A stretch of DNA of 64,000 nt from Clostridium homopropionicum DSM 5847 (GTDB lineage: Bacteria > Bacillota > Clostridia > Clostridiales > Clostridiaceae), in assembly GCF_001263795.1 (NCBI RefSeq), contig NZ_LHUR01000024.1, forward strand, positions 24,818 to 88,817. The letters run 5' to 3'. Under the pieces are notes generated by a model. It worked only from the letters and a program-made list of their open reading frames with translations, made no database searches and was not told the origin of the DNA. The first letter of the stretch is position 1; the number at the start of each line of letters is the position of its first letter. The position numbers and the translations under genes are program-made. Below are positions 26,210-34,767 of this stretch, piece by piece.

Positions 26210-28111
26210 ATGAAAAAAGATATTTTAAGATATGATAAGAGTCTTTTATTAAAGTCTCACGAGAAATGCTATAATTTAGGGTTAAGCCCAGATTTAGTTT
26301 ATAGTAAAAAAATCATAAAAGATGAAGATGTCTTAAAGAAAATAAATGATAATAAAGAGCTAATAATAGTTGCTACACCTTTTATGAATAAGCTTTATCA
26401 AATAGTTAAAGGATCTAATTATTTTGTTGTGCTTACAGATGGTGAAGGGTGTATTCTTAATGTTATTGGGGATCAAGAAATATTAAAGGAAGCTTTTGAA
26501 CTTAAAATGATACTTGGAGCCTATATGAATGAAGAAAATATTGGAACCAATGCCATGAGTATTGCTTTAAATGAAAACATCCCTATTCAAATATCAGGAA
26601 ATGATCATTACATTAAGGCATATCATAGATGGACTTGCTCTGCAGCACCAATAAAAAATGTTCACGGTGAAATAATAGGAGTTCTAGATATAACAGGTTA
26701 TAGTAAAACAATTCATCCACATACATTGGGTATGGTAGTAGCAGCTGCTAATGCTATTGAAAGTATGATAGAGTCAAATAGCTATAATATGGCTTTAGAA
26801 GCTTCAAAAAAGAATATGGAGAGCATTTTTAACTGTTTACCTAAAGGCATATTGACATCAGATTTGTCAGGTACCATAAAGACAATGAATGAAAATGTCA
26901 CAGAGCTTTTTGGCTTTACGGAAGCTGAAATGAAAGAAAGAAAAATGTGGGATTTAATTCAGGATTGGCATGAAATTGTAGATGAAATATACAATAAAAA
27001 GACTTTTCAGGATGAAGATGTATATGTAAATGCAAGAAAAAATAGACTTCAGTTAAACTTAAGTGTATATCCAATTTACGATTCAAAAATGAGAATTGTT
27101 GAGATAACTTGTGTATTTTCAGATTTGCATAAAAGTAGAAAACGTGCTGCTAAAATACTTTGTGGTCAAGCTATTTATACCTTTGATAAGATTATTGGAA
27201 AGAACAAGAAGTTAGTCAAGACTATAGATTATGCTAAAAAAATTGCTGACAGCAGATCTACTATTCTTATAACAGGTGAAAGCGGCACAGGCAAGGAAGT
27301 ATTTGCTCAGTCCATACACAATTATAGTGATAGAAAAAATATGCCATTCATAGCAGTTAACTGTGGAGCTATACCAAGAAATTTAATTGAGTCTGAACTC
27401 TTTGGATATGATGAAGGAGCCTTTACAGGGGCAAAGCGTGGAGGCTATTCAGGTAAATTTGAAATTTCTGATGGAGGTACTATATTCCTTGATGAGATAG
27501 GTGAAATGCCTCTAGATATGCAGATTAGGCTTCTTAGAGTTATAGAAGAAGGTGTAATCAATAGAGTAGGCAGCTCTAAGCAGATTCCTGTAAACGTAAG
27601 AATAATTGCTGCTACCAATAAGAATCTAGAAGAGGAAGTAGAGAAGGGGAATTTTAGAAAAGATTTATTCTATAGATTAAATGTACTGCCTTTATATTTA
27701 ATACCATTAAGGGAAAGAAAAGACGATATCCCTATATTAATAGAATACTTTATGAATAAAACTTCTAAGCATTTGAATAAAAGAAAAGTAGAAATACCTG
27801 AAGACTATATTCAAAAGATTATAGAATATGATTGGCCAGGAAATATTCGAGAACTAGAAAATATAATCGAACTAATGATAAATTACGAAAGTTTTGAAGC
27901 TTTTGAGATGTATGGTGATATAAAAAATAAATCTGATAAAGAAGCCGAAATTTCAAGTTTAGATGCTCCTGATATTAGCTTGGAGGCTATGGAAAAAATT
28001 CATATTAAAAAAGTATTAGATAAATATCAAGGGAACGTATCACTAGCAGCAAAAGCCCTTGGCATAGGAAGAAATACATTGTATAGAAAAATAAAGCAGC
28101 ATTCTTTATAG
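26210..28111 (+). CDS. Sigma-54-dependent enhancer-binding activator of the AOR gene
   Basis: 633 aa from ATG 26210 (GAGGGGAAGG upstream). Order: GAF-like sensor as in AcoR (about 40-200), PAS (about 205-310), AAA+ with Walker A GESGTGKE (about 355), the sigma-54 contact loop GAFTGA (about 403) and Walker B GTIFLDEIGE, then a Fis-type helix-turn-helix (NVSLAAKALGIGRNTLYRKI, about 603-625). It should use ATP to open sigma-54 promoters. A -24/-12 promoter preceded by TGGAAC repeats lies in the next 130 bp, ahead of the tungsten oxidoreductase, so this is its likely local activator. The sensed signal is unknown. Confidence 0.93.
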   Translation: MKKDILRYDKSLLLKSHEKCYNLGLSPDLVYSKKIIKDEDVLKKINDNKELIIVATPFMNKLYQIVKGSNYFVVLTDGEGCILNVIGDQEILKEAFELKMILGAYMNEENIGTNAMSIALNENIPIQISGNDHYIKAYHRWTCSAAPIKNVHGEIIGVLDITGYSKTIHPHTLGMVVAAANAIESMIESNSYNMALEASKKNMESIFNCLPKGILTSDLSGTIKTMNENVTELFGFTEAEMKERKMWDLIQDWHEIVDEIYNKKTFQDEDVYVNARKNRLQLNLSVYPIYDSKMRIVEITCVFSDLHKSRKRAAKILCGQAIYTFDKIIGKNKKLVKTIDYAKKIADSRSTILITGESGTGKEVFAQSIHNYSDRKNMPFIAVNCGAIPRNLIESELFGYDEGAFTGAKRGGYSGKFEISDGGTIFLDEIGEMPLDMQIRLLRVIEEGVINRVGSSKQIPVNVRIIAATNKNLEEEVEKGNFRKDLFYRLNVLPLYLIPLRERKDDIPILIEYFMNKTSKHLNKRKVEIPEDYIQKIIEYDWPGNIRELENIIELMINYESFEAFEMYGDIKNKSDKEAEISSLDAPDISLEAMEKIHIKKVLDKYQGNVSLAAKALGIGRNTLYRKIKQHSL

Positions 28112-28121
28112 TGTAACAACG

Positions 28122-28168
28122 TGGAACTTAGTTCTATTGTGGAACATAAAAATGATCTAAAATGGAAC
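28122..28168 (+). promoter_or_regulatory. Candidate upstream activating sites (three TGGAAC repeats)
   Basis: TGGAAC at 28122-28127, 28140-28145 and 28163-28168, the first followed by an inverted GTTC. They lie 80-125 bp before the predicted transcription start, the normal enhancer distance for a sigma-54 activator, and directly after the activator gene. Confidence 0.6.
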
Positions 28169-28217
28169 TGAAAATAAGTATATATAGTATAACCTGCTAT
28201 TTTCAAAGGATCTTTTA

Positions 28218-28235
28218 TTGGCATACAAGTTGCTT
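28218..28235 (+). promoter_or_regulatory. Sigma-54 (-24/-12) promoter of the AOR gene
   Basis: TTGGCATACAAGTTGCTT matches TTGGCAC-N5-TTGC(A/T)T, with the GG (28220-28221) and GC (28232-28233) dinucleotides at the required spacing. It lies 47 nt before the AOR start codon and after an enhancer-binding activator gene. Confidence 0.88.
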
Positions 28236-28281
28236 ATATATTTAGCATAAGACAATATTATATATAAGGGGGAATTACAAT

Positions 28282-30096
28282 ATGTACGGTTATAATGGAA
28301 AAATTTTAAGAGTAAACCTAACAGACAAAACCTATAAAGTAGAGCCTTTAGACGAAAATAAAGCAAAGAAATTTATCGGGGCTAGAGGTTTAGGTGTTAA
28401 AACACTATTAGAAGAAATAGATCCAAAGGTTGATGCACTATCTCCCGAAAATAAACTTATGATTGTTACTGGTCCACTTACAGGTGCACCTATGCCAACT
28501 GGAGGAAGGTATATGGTTGTAACTAAGGCACCTTTAACTGGAACTATAGGAATATCAAACTCAGGAGGTAAGTGGGGAGCGGAGTTTAAGAATACAGGCT
28601 TTGACATGATAATATTGGAAGGAAAATCAGAAACACCTGTTTACTTAAACATAGTTGACGACAAAATAGAATTCAGAGATGCAAAGCATGTTTGGGGTAA
28701 ACTTGCCTTAGAAACTACAGAAATTTTAACAAAAGAAACTGACCCTAAAGCTAAAGTAATGTGTATAGGACCTGCTGGAGAAAGACTTTCTCTTATGGCT
28801 GCTATTATGAATGACGTAGATAGAGCAGCTGGAAGAGGCGGAGTAGGAGCTGTAATGGGTTCTAAAAACCTAAAAGCGATAGTAGTTAAAGGCTCAGGAA
28901 AAGTAAATTTATTTGATGAAGAAAAAGCTAAGAAGATATCAGCTGAAAAAATTAAAACATTGAGAAATGATCCAGTAGCAGGAGGAGGACTTCCTACTTA
29001 CGGAACAGCAATACTTGTAAATATTATAAATGAAAATGGAATACACCCAGTTAGAAATTTCCAGAAAGCTTATACTGATGAAGCAGATAAGATTAGTGGA
29101 GAAACTCTTACTAAGGATTGCCTTGTGAGAAAGAATCCATGCTACAGATGTCCAATTGCTTGCGGAAGATGGGTAAAGCTTGATGATGGTACTGAATGTG
29201 GAGGTCCCGAATATGAAACTCTATGGTCATTTGGATCAGACTGTGATGTATATGACATAAATGCAGTAAATGTAGCAAACATGTTATGTAATGAATATGG
29301 ACTTGATACAATTTCAGCAGGAGCAACAATTGCAGCTGCTATGGAACTTTATGAAAAAGGATATATAAAAGATGAGGATATAGCTGCTGATGGATTATCT
29401 CTAAATTGGGGAGATGCTGAAGCTGTTGTTGGATGGACAAGAAAAATGGGATTGAGAGAAGGCTTTGGAGATAAACTTGCAGATGGTTCCTATAGATTAT
29501 GTGAATCTTATGGAGTACCTGAGCTTTCAATGAGTGTTAAGAAACAAGAGCTTCCAGCATATGATCCAAGAGGAGTTCAAGGACATGGTATAACTTATGC
29601 AGTTAACAACAGAGGTGGCTGCCATATTAAAGGATATATGATAAATCCTGAAATACTTGGATACCCAGAAAAACTTGACAGATTATCTCTTGATGGCAAA
29701 GCAGCCTATGCAAGAGTTTTCCACGATTTGACAGCAGTAATAGATTCTTTAGGATTATGTATTTTTACTACCTTTGGTCTTGGAGTACAAGACTATGTAG
29801 ATATGTATAATTCAGTTGTAGGAGATGTATTTGATGGAGACTCTCTAATGCTTGCTGGAGATAGAATATGGACTTTAGAAAAAATATTCAACCTAAAAGC
29901 TGGAATAGATAGTTCACAAGATACTCTTCCAAAGAGATTACTTCAAGATCCTATTCCAGAAGGGCCTACAAAGGGATATGTTCACAAACTAAGTGAATTA
30001 CTTCCACAATATTATGAAGTAAGAGGATGGAGTAAGGAAGGTATCCCAACAGAAGAAACATTGAAAAAGTTAGGGCTTGAAGAATATATTGAATAA
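28282..30096 (+). CDS. aor: Tungsten-containing aldehyde:ferredoxin oxidoreductase
   Basis: 604 aa. Residues 1-210 are AFOR_N (GARGLGVKTLLEE, GAPMPTGGRYMVVTKAPLTG, GISNSGGKWGAEFK), binding the tungsten bis-pterin. The four [4Fe-4S] ligands are C287-x2-C290-x3-C294 (NPCYRCPIACGRW) and C493 (GLCIFTTFG), the same spacing as the structurally known Pyrococcus enzyme. It oxidises aldehydes to acids with ferredoxin, or reduces acids in reverse, in the cytosol. It is expressed from the sigma-54 promoter just upstream and followed by small partner genes. Strong AAGGGGG site. Confidence 0.96.
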   Translation: MYGYNGKILRVNLTDKTYKVEPLDENKAKKFIGARGLGVKTLLEEIDPKVDALSPENKLMIVTGPLTGAPMPTGGRYMVVTKAPLTGTIGISNSGGKWGAEFKNTGFDMIILEGKSETPVYLNIVDDKIEFRDAKHVWGKLALETTEILTKETDPKAKVMCIGPAGERLSLMAAIMNDVDRAAGRGGVGAVMGSKNLKAIVVKGSGKVNLFDEEKAKKISAEKIKTLRNDPVAGGGLPTYGTAILVNIINENGIHPVRNFQKAYTDEADKISGETLTKDCLVRKNPCYRCPIACGRWVKLDDGTECGGPEYETLWSFGSDCDVYDINAVNVANMLCNEYGLDTISAGATIAAAMELYEKGYIKDEDIAADGLSLNWGDAEAVVGWTRKMGLREGFGDKLADGSYRLCESYGVPELSMSVKKQELPAYDPRGVQGHGITYAVNNRGGCHIKGYMINPEILGYPEKLDRLSLDGKAAYARVFHDLTAVIDSLGLCIFTTFGLGVQDYVDMYNSVVGDVFDGDSLMLAGDRIWTLEKIFNLKAGIDSSQDTLPKRLLQDPIPEGPTKGYVHKLSELLPQYYEVRGWSKEGIPTEETLKKLGLEEYIE

Positions 30097-30113
30097 TTGG
30101 GAGGGGGAAAACC

Positions 30114-30341
30114 TTGAAAATAGAAGTGCGGCTATTCGCATATTTTAGAGAGGGAAGAGAAAAAAAATTATTCTTAGAAATAAATGAAGATGAAGTAACT
30201 CCTAGAAATATATTTAATAAACTTAATATTGATGAAAACGAAGTAGCTATCTTATTGATAAATGGTAGAGATGGCAAGCCAACTACAATTTTGAAAGATG
30301 GAGACGTAGTATCACTTTTCCCACCAGTAGGAGGTGGCTGA
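30114..30341 (+). CDS. MoaD/ThiS-like sulfur carrier protein
   Basis: 75 aa, TTG start behind GGGAGGGGG. Ubiquitin-like fold with the C-terminal VSLFPPVGGG: the ending Gly-Gly is the site of adenylation and thiocarboxylation. As MPT synthase small subunit it would donate sulfur to cPMP. It overlaps the adjacent E1-like gene's ribosome site, and lies in the AOR transcript rather than with moaA/moaC, so it may be dedicated to the tungsten cofactor. No moaE partner is seen in the window. Confidence 0.88.
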   Translation: MKIEVRLFAYFREGREKKLFLEINEDEVTPRNIFNKLNIDENEVAILLINGRDGKPTTILKDGDVVSLFPPVGGG

Positions 30342-30342
30342 T

Positions 30343-31020
30343 ATGGGTAGATATGAAAGAAATATTAAGACACTGTCAGTAGAAGAAAATGAACGATTGA
30401 AGGATTTTCGCGTTTGTGTAATTGGCTGTGGTGGCATTGGGGGATATGTCATTGAAATGCTAGGGAGACTTGGTATCGGACATATAACTGCAGTTGATGG
30501 AGATAATTTTTGTGAGTCTAATTTAAATAGACAAATCCTTAGTAGTAATAAGACTATGGGCAAAAACAAAGCTGAGACAGCAAGGGATAGAATGAAGGAT
30601 GTTAATGATTTAATTGAAGTAACAGCCGTTCCTGAGTTTATTAACAAAGACAATATTCTAGATATTATAGAAGGTCATCATGTGGTTATTGATGCTCTTG
30701 ATAATATAGAAACCAGGTTACTACTTCAAGATGCCTGTGAGAAAGCAGGAATACCACTGGTGCACGGAGCTATAGGTGGATGGTATGGACAAGTTACTAG
30801 CATATTTCCAGGAGATAGAACTCTAGATGTTATATATGAAGATAAAGACCAAAAGGGTATAGAAAAAACTCTTGGGAATCCTTCTTTTACACCTGCATTA
30901 ATTGCTTCTATTCAGGTTAGTGAAGCAGTTAAAATATTAATTAATAAGAAAGATACCTTAAGAAATAAAATGCTTGTTGTTGATTTGCTTTCACAAGACT
31001 TTGAAGTAATCAATTTATAA
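30343..31020 (+). CDS. ThiF/MoeB/HesA-family adenylyltransferase
   Basis: 225 aa from ATG 30343 (AGTAGGAGGTGG 7 nt upstream, inside the moaD-like gene's end). Rossmann ATP motif VIGCGGIGGYV, and DNLNRQI-like SNLNRQILSS with the following K...A..R. It activates the C-terminal glycine of a MoaD/ThiS-like protein, here the neighbour it overlaps. Shorter than E. coli MoeB and without obvious CxxC zinc motifs, as in other clostridial members next to AOR. Confidence 0.88.
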   Translation: MGRYERNIKTLSVEENERLKDFRVCVIGCGGIGGYVIEMLGRLGIGHITAVDGDNFCESNLNRQILSSNKTMGKNKAETARDRMKDVNDLIEVTAVPEFINKDNILDIIEGHHVVIDALDNIETRLLLQDACEKAGIPLVHGAIGGWYGQVTSIFPGDRTLDVIYEDKDQKGIEKTLGNPSFTPALIASIQVSEAVKILINKKDTLRNKMLVVDLLSQDFEVINL

Positions 31021-31026
31021 AAGGAT

Positions 31027-31058
31027 AGCACAGTTAGCTTTGACTGTGCTGTTCTTTT
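31027..31058 (+). terminator. Terminator of the AOR operon
   Basis: AGCACAGT (31027-31034) pairs with ACTGTGCT (31043-31050), followed by GTTCTTTT. Confidence 0.85.
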
Positions 31059-31148
31059 ATGCAATTTGATTTAAAATGTAAAGTTGATATAATAATTAAT
31101 AAAAAGTTTTGGTTAAGCATTTGTAACAAGGAAAGGAAGAAAATAAAA

Positions 31149-31535
31149 ATGTCAGATAAAATACTAACACTAAAATTATTAAAAGAAAGCTATGGAGTTT
31201 GCAGATTGGATAATACTGAAACAATCCCAAAGTGGGCAAAAGAGAGTGACTTTTTCTCTATAACTAAAACATCAGATGAGTTATCAATAGTATGCTCTGA
31301 AGAGTATATACCTAGTGAAATAAAATGCGAAAAAGATTGGAGGATTCTAAAGATTCAAGGACCATTGGATTTTTCTTTGATAGGAATTCTTTCTTCAATA
31401 AGCACGATATTAGCCCAAAAGGGGATAAGTATATTCGCTGTTTCTACTTATGATACAGATTATATTCTTATTAAAGACAAAGATATTGATAATGCTGTAG
31501 AGTCATTAACAAAAGAAAGGTATGAAGTAATATGA
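31149..31535 (+). CDS. ACT-domain protein
   Basis: 128 aa from ATG 31149, behind AAGGAAAGGAAG; the open frame runs further upstream but through a terminator. Two ACT-like halves, with SYGVCRLD, IPKWAKESDFFSITKTSDELSIVCSE and FSLIGILSSIS, the ACT_7 type of small amino-acid-sensing protein (relatives of CASTOR). Ligand and partner unknown. Convergent with the transporter pair downstream, only 3 nt apart. Confidence 0.85.
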   Translation: MSDKILTLKLLKESYGVCRLDNTETIPKWAKESDFFSITKTSDELSIVCSEEYIPSEIKCEKDWRILKIQGPLDFSLIGILSSISTILAQKGISIFAVSTYDTDYILIKDKDIDNAVESLTKERYEVI

Positions 31536-31538
31536 GAA

Positions 31539-31982
31539 TTAAGGCAGTTCTTGCTTTTTATCAAGCATCAAATTATAAATTAAACCCAGTAACACTAGAA
31601 TTCCTCCTATAATTTTTCCTAAAGATAATTTTTCTAATGTAAGGAAATCGATAATTATTCCAAAAAATAATTGTCCTATGAAAATGAGCAAAGTTAAATA
31701 AAAGGCAGATATTTTAGGGGTAACATAGCTGGATAAAACTACAACTAATACACCCACAAGCCCTCCAAGGTAAGCCCATGAAGGTATTGAGTGTGGTTTT
31801 ACATTAGATATTTGTATAGTTTCTTTACTTATAAATAAAAACATTAATGAAAAAATTAATCCAATTACATAATTAAAAAAGGTACCTTGAAAAATTCCTA
31901 TGATTTTTGCTAAGTTTGAATTGATTATTCTAGAAACTACAACAGAAACACCGGCTAATATTGAAATAAATATATAAAACAT
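31539..31982 (-). CDS. DMT-superfamily small transporter, YdcZ/DUF606 (second of a pair)
   Basis: 147 aa with five predicted membrane helices and the DUF606 pattern (GVSVVVSRIINSNLAK, PSWAYLGGLVGVLVVVLSSYVTPKIS). Half-size DMT proteins usually act as pairs, and the partner ends 13 nt upstream. Good AGGAGGG site. Substrate unknown. Confidence 0.85.
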   Translation of the reverse strand: MFYIFISILAGVSVVVSRIINSNLAKIIGIFQGTFFNYVIGLIFSLMFLFISKETIQISNVKPHSIPSWAYLGGLVGVLVVVLSSYVTPKISAFYLTLLIFIGQLFFGIIIDFLTLEKLSLGKIIGGILVLLGLIYNLMLDKKQELP

Positions 31983-31995
31983 TACATAAGCCCTC

Positions 31996-32418
31996 CTAAA
32001 AAATAGTCATAACTAATATTCCTAATATAATTAATATAAGACCAAAAAGTTTTCTTTTTTCGAATTTCATGACCTTCATTCCCATTAATCCAAAATGGTC
32101 TATTATTATAGATGATACAGATTGTCCAAGTAAACCTAAAGCTAGAGTAATAGAAACTCCAAGTTTTTCAAAACTTAAATTGTTAAAAAGAACTGTAAAA
32201 ACACCTACAGCACCAGCACTATAGAAATATAAGGGAATTTCTTTAACTTTTTTAAATTTTAATTTGCTTATTAATAATACAAAAATCATTGATATAAGTC
32301 CAATAATATGAATTACAACAGTGGAGGTATAATTGCCAAAAGCATTTGCTAAAGTACCATTAATCATAATCATTATAGCTATTAAAGCCCCAATAAAGGC
32401 TGAAAGTAAATTATCCAT
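31996..32418 (-). CDS. DMT-superfamily small transporter, YdcZ/DUF606 (first of a pair)
   Basis: 140 aa, five membrane helices; ALIAIMIMINGTLANAFG and SAGAVGVFTVLFNNLSFEKLG mirror the following gene, so the two form a probable heterodimeric carrier. AAGGAGGAAAT precedes the ATG. It is divergent from a Crp/Fnr regulator across a palindrome, suggesting control by it. Confidence 0.85.
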   Translation of the reverse strand: MDNLLSAFIGALIAIMIMINGTLANAFGNYTSTVVIHIIGLISMIFVLLISKLKFKKVKEIPLYFYSAGAVGVFTVLFNNLSFEKLGVSITLALGLLGQSVSSIIIDHFGLMGMKVMKFEKRKLFGLILIILGILVMTIF

Positions 32419-32479
32419 TTTATTTCCTCCTTGTATTTAAAACTTTCAATTAAATTTATCATAAAATAATTGATAGGAG

Positions 32480-32497
32480 TTATGACATATGTCATAA
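32480..32497. promoter_or_regulatory. Perfect 18-bp palindrome between transporter pair and Crp/Fnr gene
   Basis: TTATGACATATGTCATAA. Two ATGAC half-sites in a dyad, the shape of a Crp/Fnr-family operator, placed in the divergent intergenic region 39 bp before the regulator's start and 62 bp before the transporter's start. Confidence 0.7.
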
Positions 32498-32535
32498 TCA
32501 AGAAGAATTATTAATTTTAATATATAGGAGAAGCT

Positions 32536-33234
32536 ATGGAAAAAATAGATGGTCTAAGATTAATGGAAATATATATTTCAAAATATAATATTAATGAAAT
32601 TTTTACCTATGATATGAAGCAGTTTATGGAATTAATAATTTTCAAAAAAAATGAGTATATTTGCAGGGATGGTGAGGTAATTGAGTATCTTTTTTTCTTT
32701 GTTAAAGGGAAAGCTAAGGTGTATACAACACTAAGTAATGGTAAATCCTTATTGCTATGCTTTTATGAAAATTTCAAAATATTAGGTGATTTGGAAATAA
32801 TTGATTGTGAAACTGCTTCCACAAACGTACAGGTAATTGAAGAAAGTTTATGCATAGGAATCTCGAAAGAAAATGTAAATAAATATTTGCTTACAGATTC
32901 TAAATTTTTAAGATTTATATGCAGTTCTTTAAGTTCAAAATTAAATAGATGTTCGAAGAATAGCTCTATTAATCTGCTATATCCACTGGAAAATAGACTA
33001 GCAAGCTATATTTTAGCTACAGCAGAAAAGAAAGACAATAATTCAAAAGAAAACATAGTTCTAAATGGTAATTTAACTGAGATTTCAGAGCTTTTAGGTA
33101 CAAGCTATAGACATCTACTTAGGACAATAAATACCCTTTGTATTAAGGGGATAATAAGAAAAAGAGACAATTACTATGAAATAATAGATGAGATGAGTTT
33201 AAGGAAACTAGCGTCAGATTTATATATGGCTTAA
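32536..33234 (+). CDS. Crp/Fnr-family transcriptional regulator (YeiL-like)
   Basis: 232 aa. N-terminal cyclic-nucleotide-binding-type beta barrel (about 30-130, with GKAKVYTTLSNGKSLLLCFYENFKILGDLEI) and C-terminal winged helix (LTEISELLGTSYRHLLRTINTLCIKGII). It lacks an Fnr-type N-terminal Cys cluster; C44, C90 and C105 exist but not in a cluster pattern, so an effector cannot be named. Probably binds the palindrome upstream and controls itself and the divergent YdcZ pair. Confidence 0.85.
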   Translation: MEKIDGLRLMEIYISKYNINEIFTYDMKQFMELIIFKKNEYICRDGEVIEYLFFFVKGKAKVYTTLSNGKSLLLCFYENFKILGDLEIIDCETASTNVQVIEESLCIGISKENVNKYLLTDSKFLRFICSSLSSKLNRCSKNSSINLLYPLENRLASYILATAEKKDNNSKENIVLNGNLTEISELLGTSYRHLLRTINTLCIKGIIRKRDNYYEIIDEMSLRKLASDLYMA

Positions 33235-33351
33235 TGTAAAAATATAACTTATAATATAATTAAAGGTTTTTTCATTGCTATAGTGAAAAAAGTAATGTAA
33301 AGTGCAGTGCATATGATTAGAATAGAACATACTTTACAAGGAGGAATTTTC

Positions 33352-33804
33352 ATGAACATATTTTTAGTTGAAAAAGATTTCACAGAAATAGGACTTATTC
33401 AACCCTTATGGGAACAGCTTAACTTAGTGCATCTTGATAAATCTGTTTATTTTAAGAGTAAATATGAGAAATTCACTTTTAAGCAAAGAATAGAATCAAT
33501 TAATAAGAAAGCTCAAACCGGCATCATAAAGCTTGATATGCTTTTAGATAAGGATACAGAAAATTATATAGGATACTGTTTAAGTTCAATTGAAGATAAT
33601 TTAGGAGAAATAGAATCTATATATATTGAAAATAATTACCGTAAGCTTGGACTAGGTGGAAAGCTAATGAAATCATCCTTGAAGTGGTTTAAAGATCATC
33701 AGGTAATAAATATTAGTATTGGGGTAGCTTATGGAAATGATGAGGCACTGCCTTTCTATAGAAGTTTCGGTTTTAATATTGCAAATTATATTTTAAAAAA
33801 ATAA
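33352..33804 (+). CDS. GNAT acetyltransferase
   Basis: 150 aa from ATG 33352 (CAAGGAGGAA). Acetyl-CoA loop NYRKLGLGGKLM and the C-terminal NDEALPFYRSFGF. Substrate unknown. Confidence 0.85.
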   Translation: MNIFLVEKDFTEIGLIQPLWEQLNLVHLDKSVYFKSKYEKFTFKQRIESINKKAQTGIIKLDMLLDKDTENYIGYCLSSIEDNLGEIESIYIENNYRKLGLGGKLMKSSLKWFKDHQVINISIGVAYGNDEALPFYRSFGFNIANYILKK

Positions 33805-33901
33805 CTAGTATATCCAAATTGTTATAAACATGTATGTAACTAATGAGAAATGTGGATTTTAGTTTAATTAAGGATTTTATAAAGTAAGTGGAGGTCAATA
33901 A

Positions 33902-34438
33902 ATGAGTACACAAAGTGAAATTAGAACAATTGAAGTTGTACCATATAATCTTAATTGGGTAAAGAAGTACTTAGATGAAGCTGAAAAAGTTAAAAAGATA
34001 ATGGCTGATGAATTAGTGAAAATTCATCATATTGGCAGCACCGCAATTCCAGGAATTTCTGCTAAACCTGTAATAGATATTTTAGTTGAAGTGAAAAACA
34101 TTAGAGATGTAGATAATTATAATGAAGAAATGAAGGAAATAGGGTATATACCAAAGGGTGAATATGGTATTGAAGGGCGTAAATTTTTCCTTAAGGGTGA
34201 AATTAATAGAACTCATCATGTACATGTTTTTGAAATGGGTAATAGTGAAATAAAAAGGCATTTAAATTTTAGAGATTATATGATTTCCCATCCGGAAGAA
34301 GCAAAGAGCTATAGTGAATTAAAAAAAGAACTAGCAATAAAGTTTATACATGACATTGATGGGTATTGTAATGGTAAGGATGGTTTTATTAAAGAGATAG
34401 ATAAAAAAGCTGAGGAATGGGCAAAAACAAGATTATGA
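33902..34438 (+). CDS. GrpB/UPF0157-family nucleotidyltransferase-fold protein
   Basis: 178 aa. HHIGSTAIPGISAKPVIDILVEV is the signature of the family, whose fold is that of nucleotidyltransferases; THHVHVFEMGN and HLNFRDYMISHPEEA are typical later motifs. Function is not settled. Its TGA overlaps the start of a broken phosphodiesterase gene. Confidence 0.88.
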   Translation: MSTQSEIRTIEVVPYNLNWVKKYLDEAEKVKKIMADELVKIHHIGSTAIPGISAKPVIDILVEVKNIRDVDNYNEEMKEIGYIPKGEYGIEGRKFFLKGEINRTHHVHVFEMGNSEIKRHLNFRDYMISHPEEAKSYSELKKELAIKFIHDIDGYCNGKDGFIKEIDKKAEEWAKTRL

Positions 34439-34623
34439 GTATGATAAAAGTAGGATTAATTTCTGACACCCACGGCTTACTAAGAGATGAAGTTAAAGAA
34501 GCACTTAAGGACTCAGGCTTAATAATACATGCAGGAGATATAGGAAAAATTGAAGTTCTTGAAATGCTCAAAAATATAGCTCCCGTATATGCTGTACAAG
34601 GGAATTGTGATAAGGGGGAATAA
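34435..34623 (+). pseudogene. Truncated YfcE/MJ0936-type phosphodiesterase
   Basis: 62 codons, starting ATG at 34435 overlapping the grpB-like stop. The N-terminal third of the metallophosphoesterase is intact (VGLISDTHG, IIHAGDIG, VYAVQGNCD) but the frame ends right after the third motif, where normal proteins have about 90 more residues with the GHxH motif. No continuation is visible downstream in any frame, so the 3' part has been deleted. Confidence 0.82.
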
Positions 34624-34767
34624 ATTTTAATGGATTATTAATTACAATGTCGTTATCACTTATGTGGAGCGGCATTTTTAATATCTTACATAAATAAGAT
34701 TTAAAGTATTAATATTATGATTTGTTAAGTATACTTTTTATTAGAATAATAATAAAGGGGTATGGAT

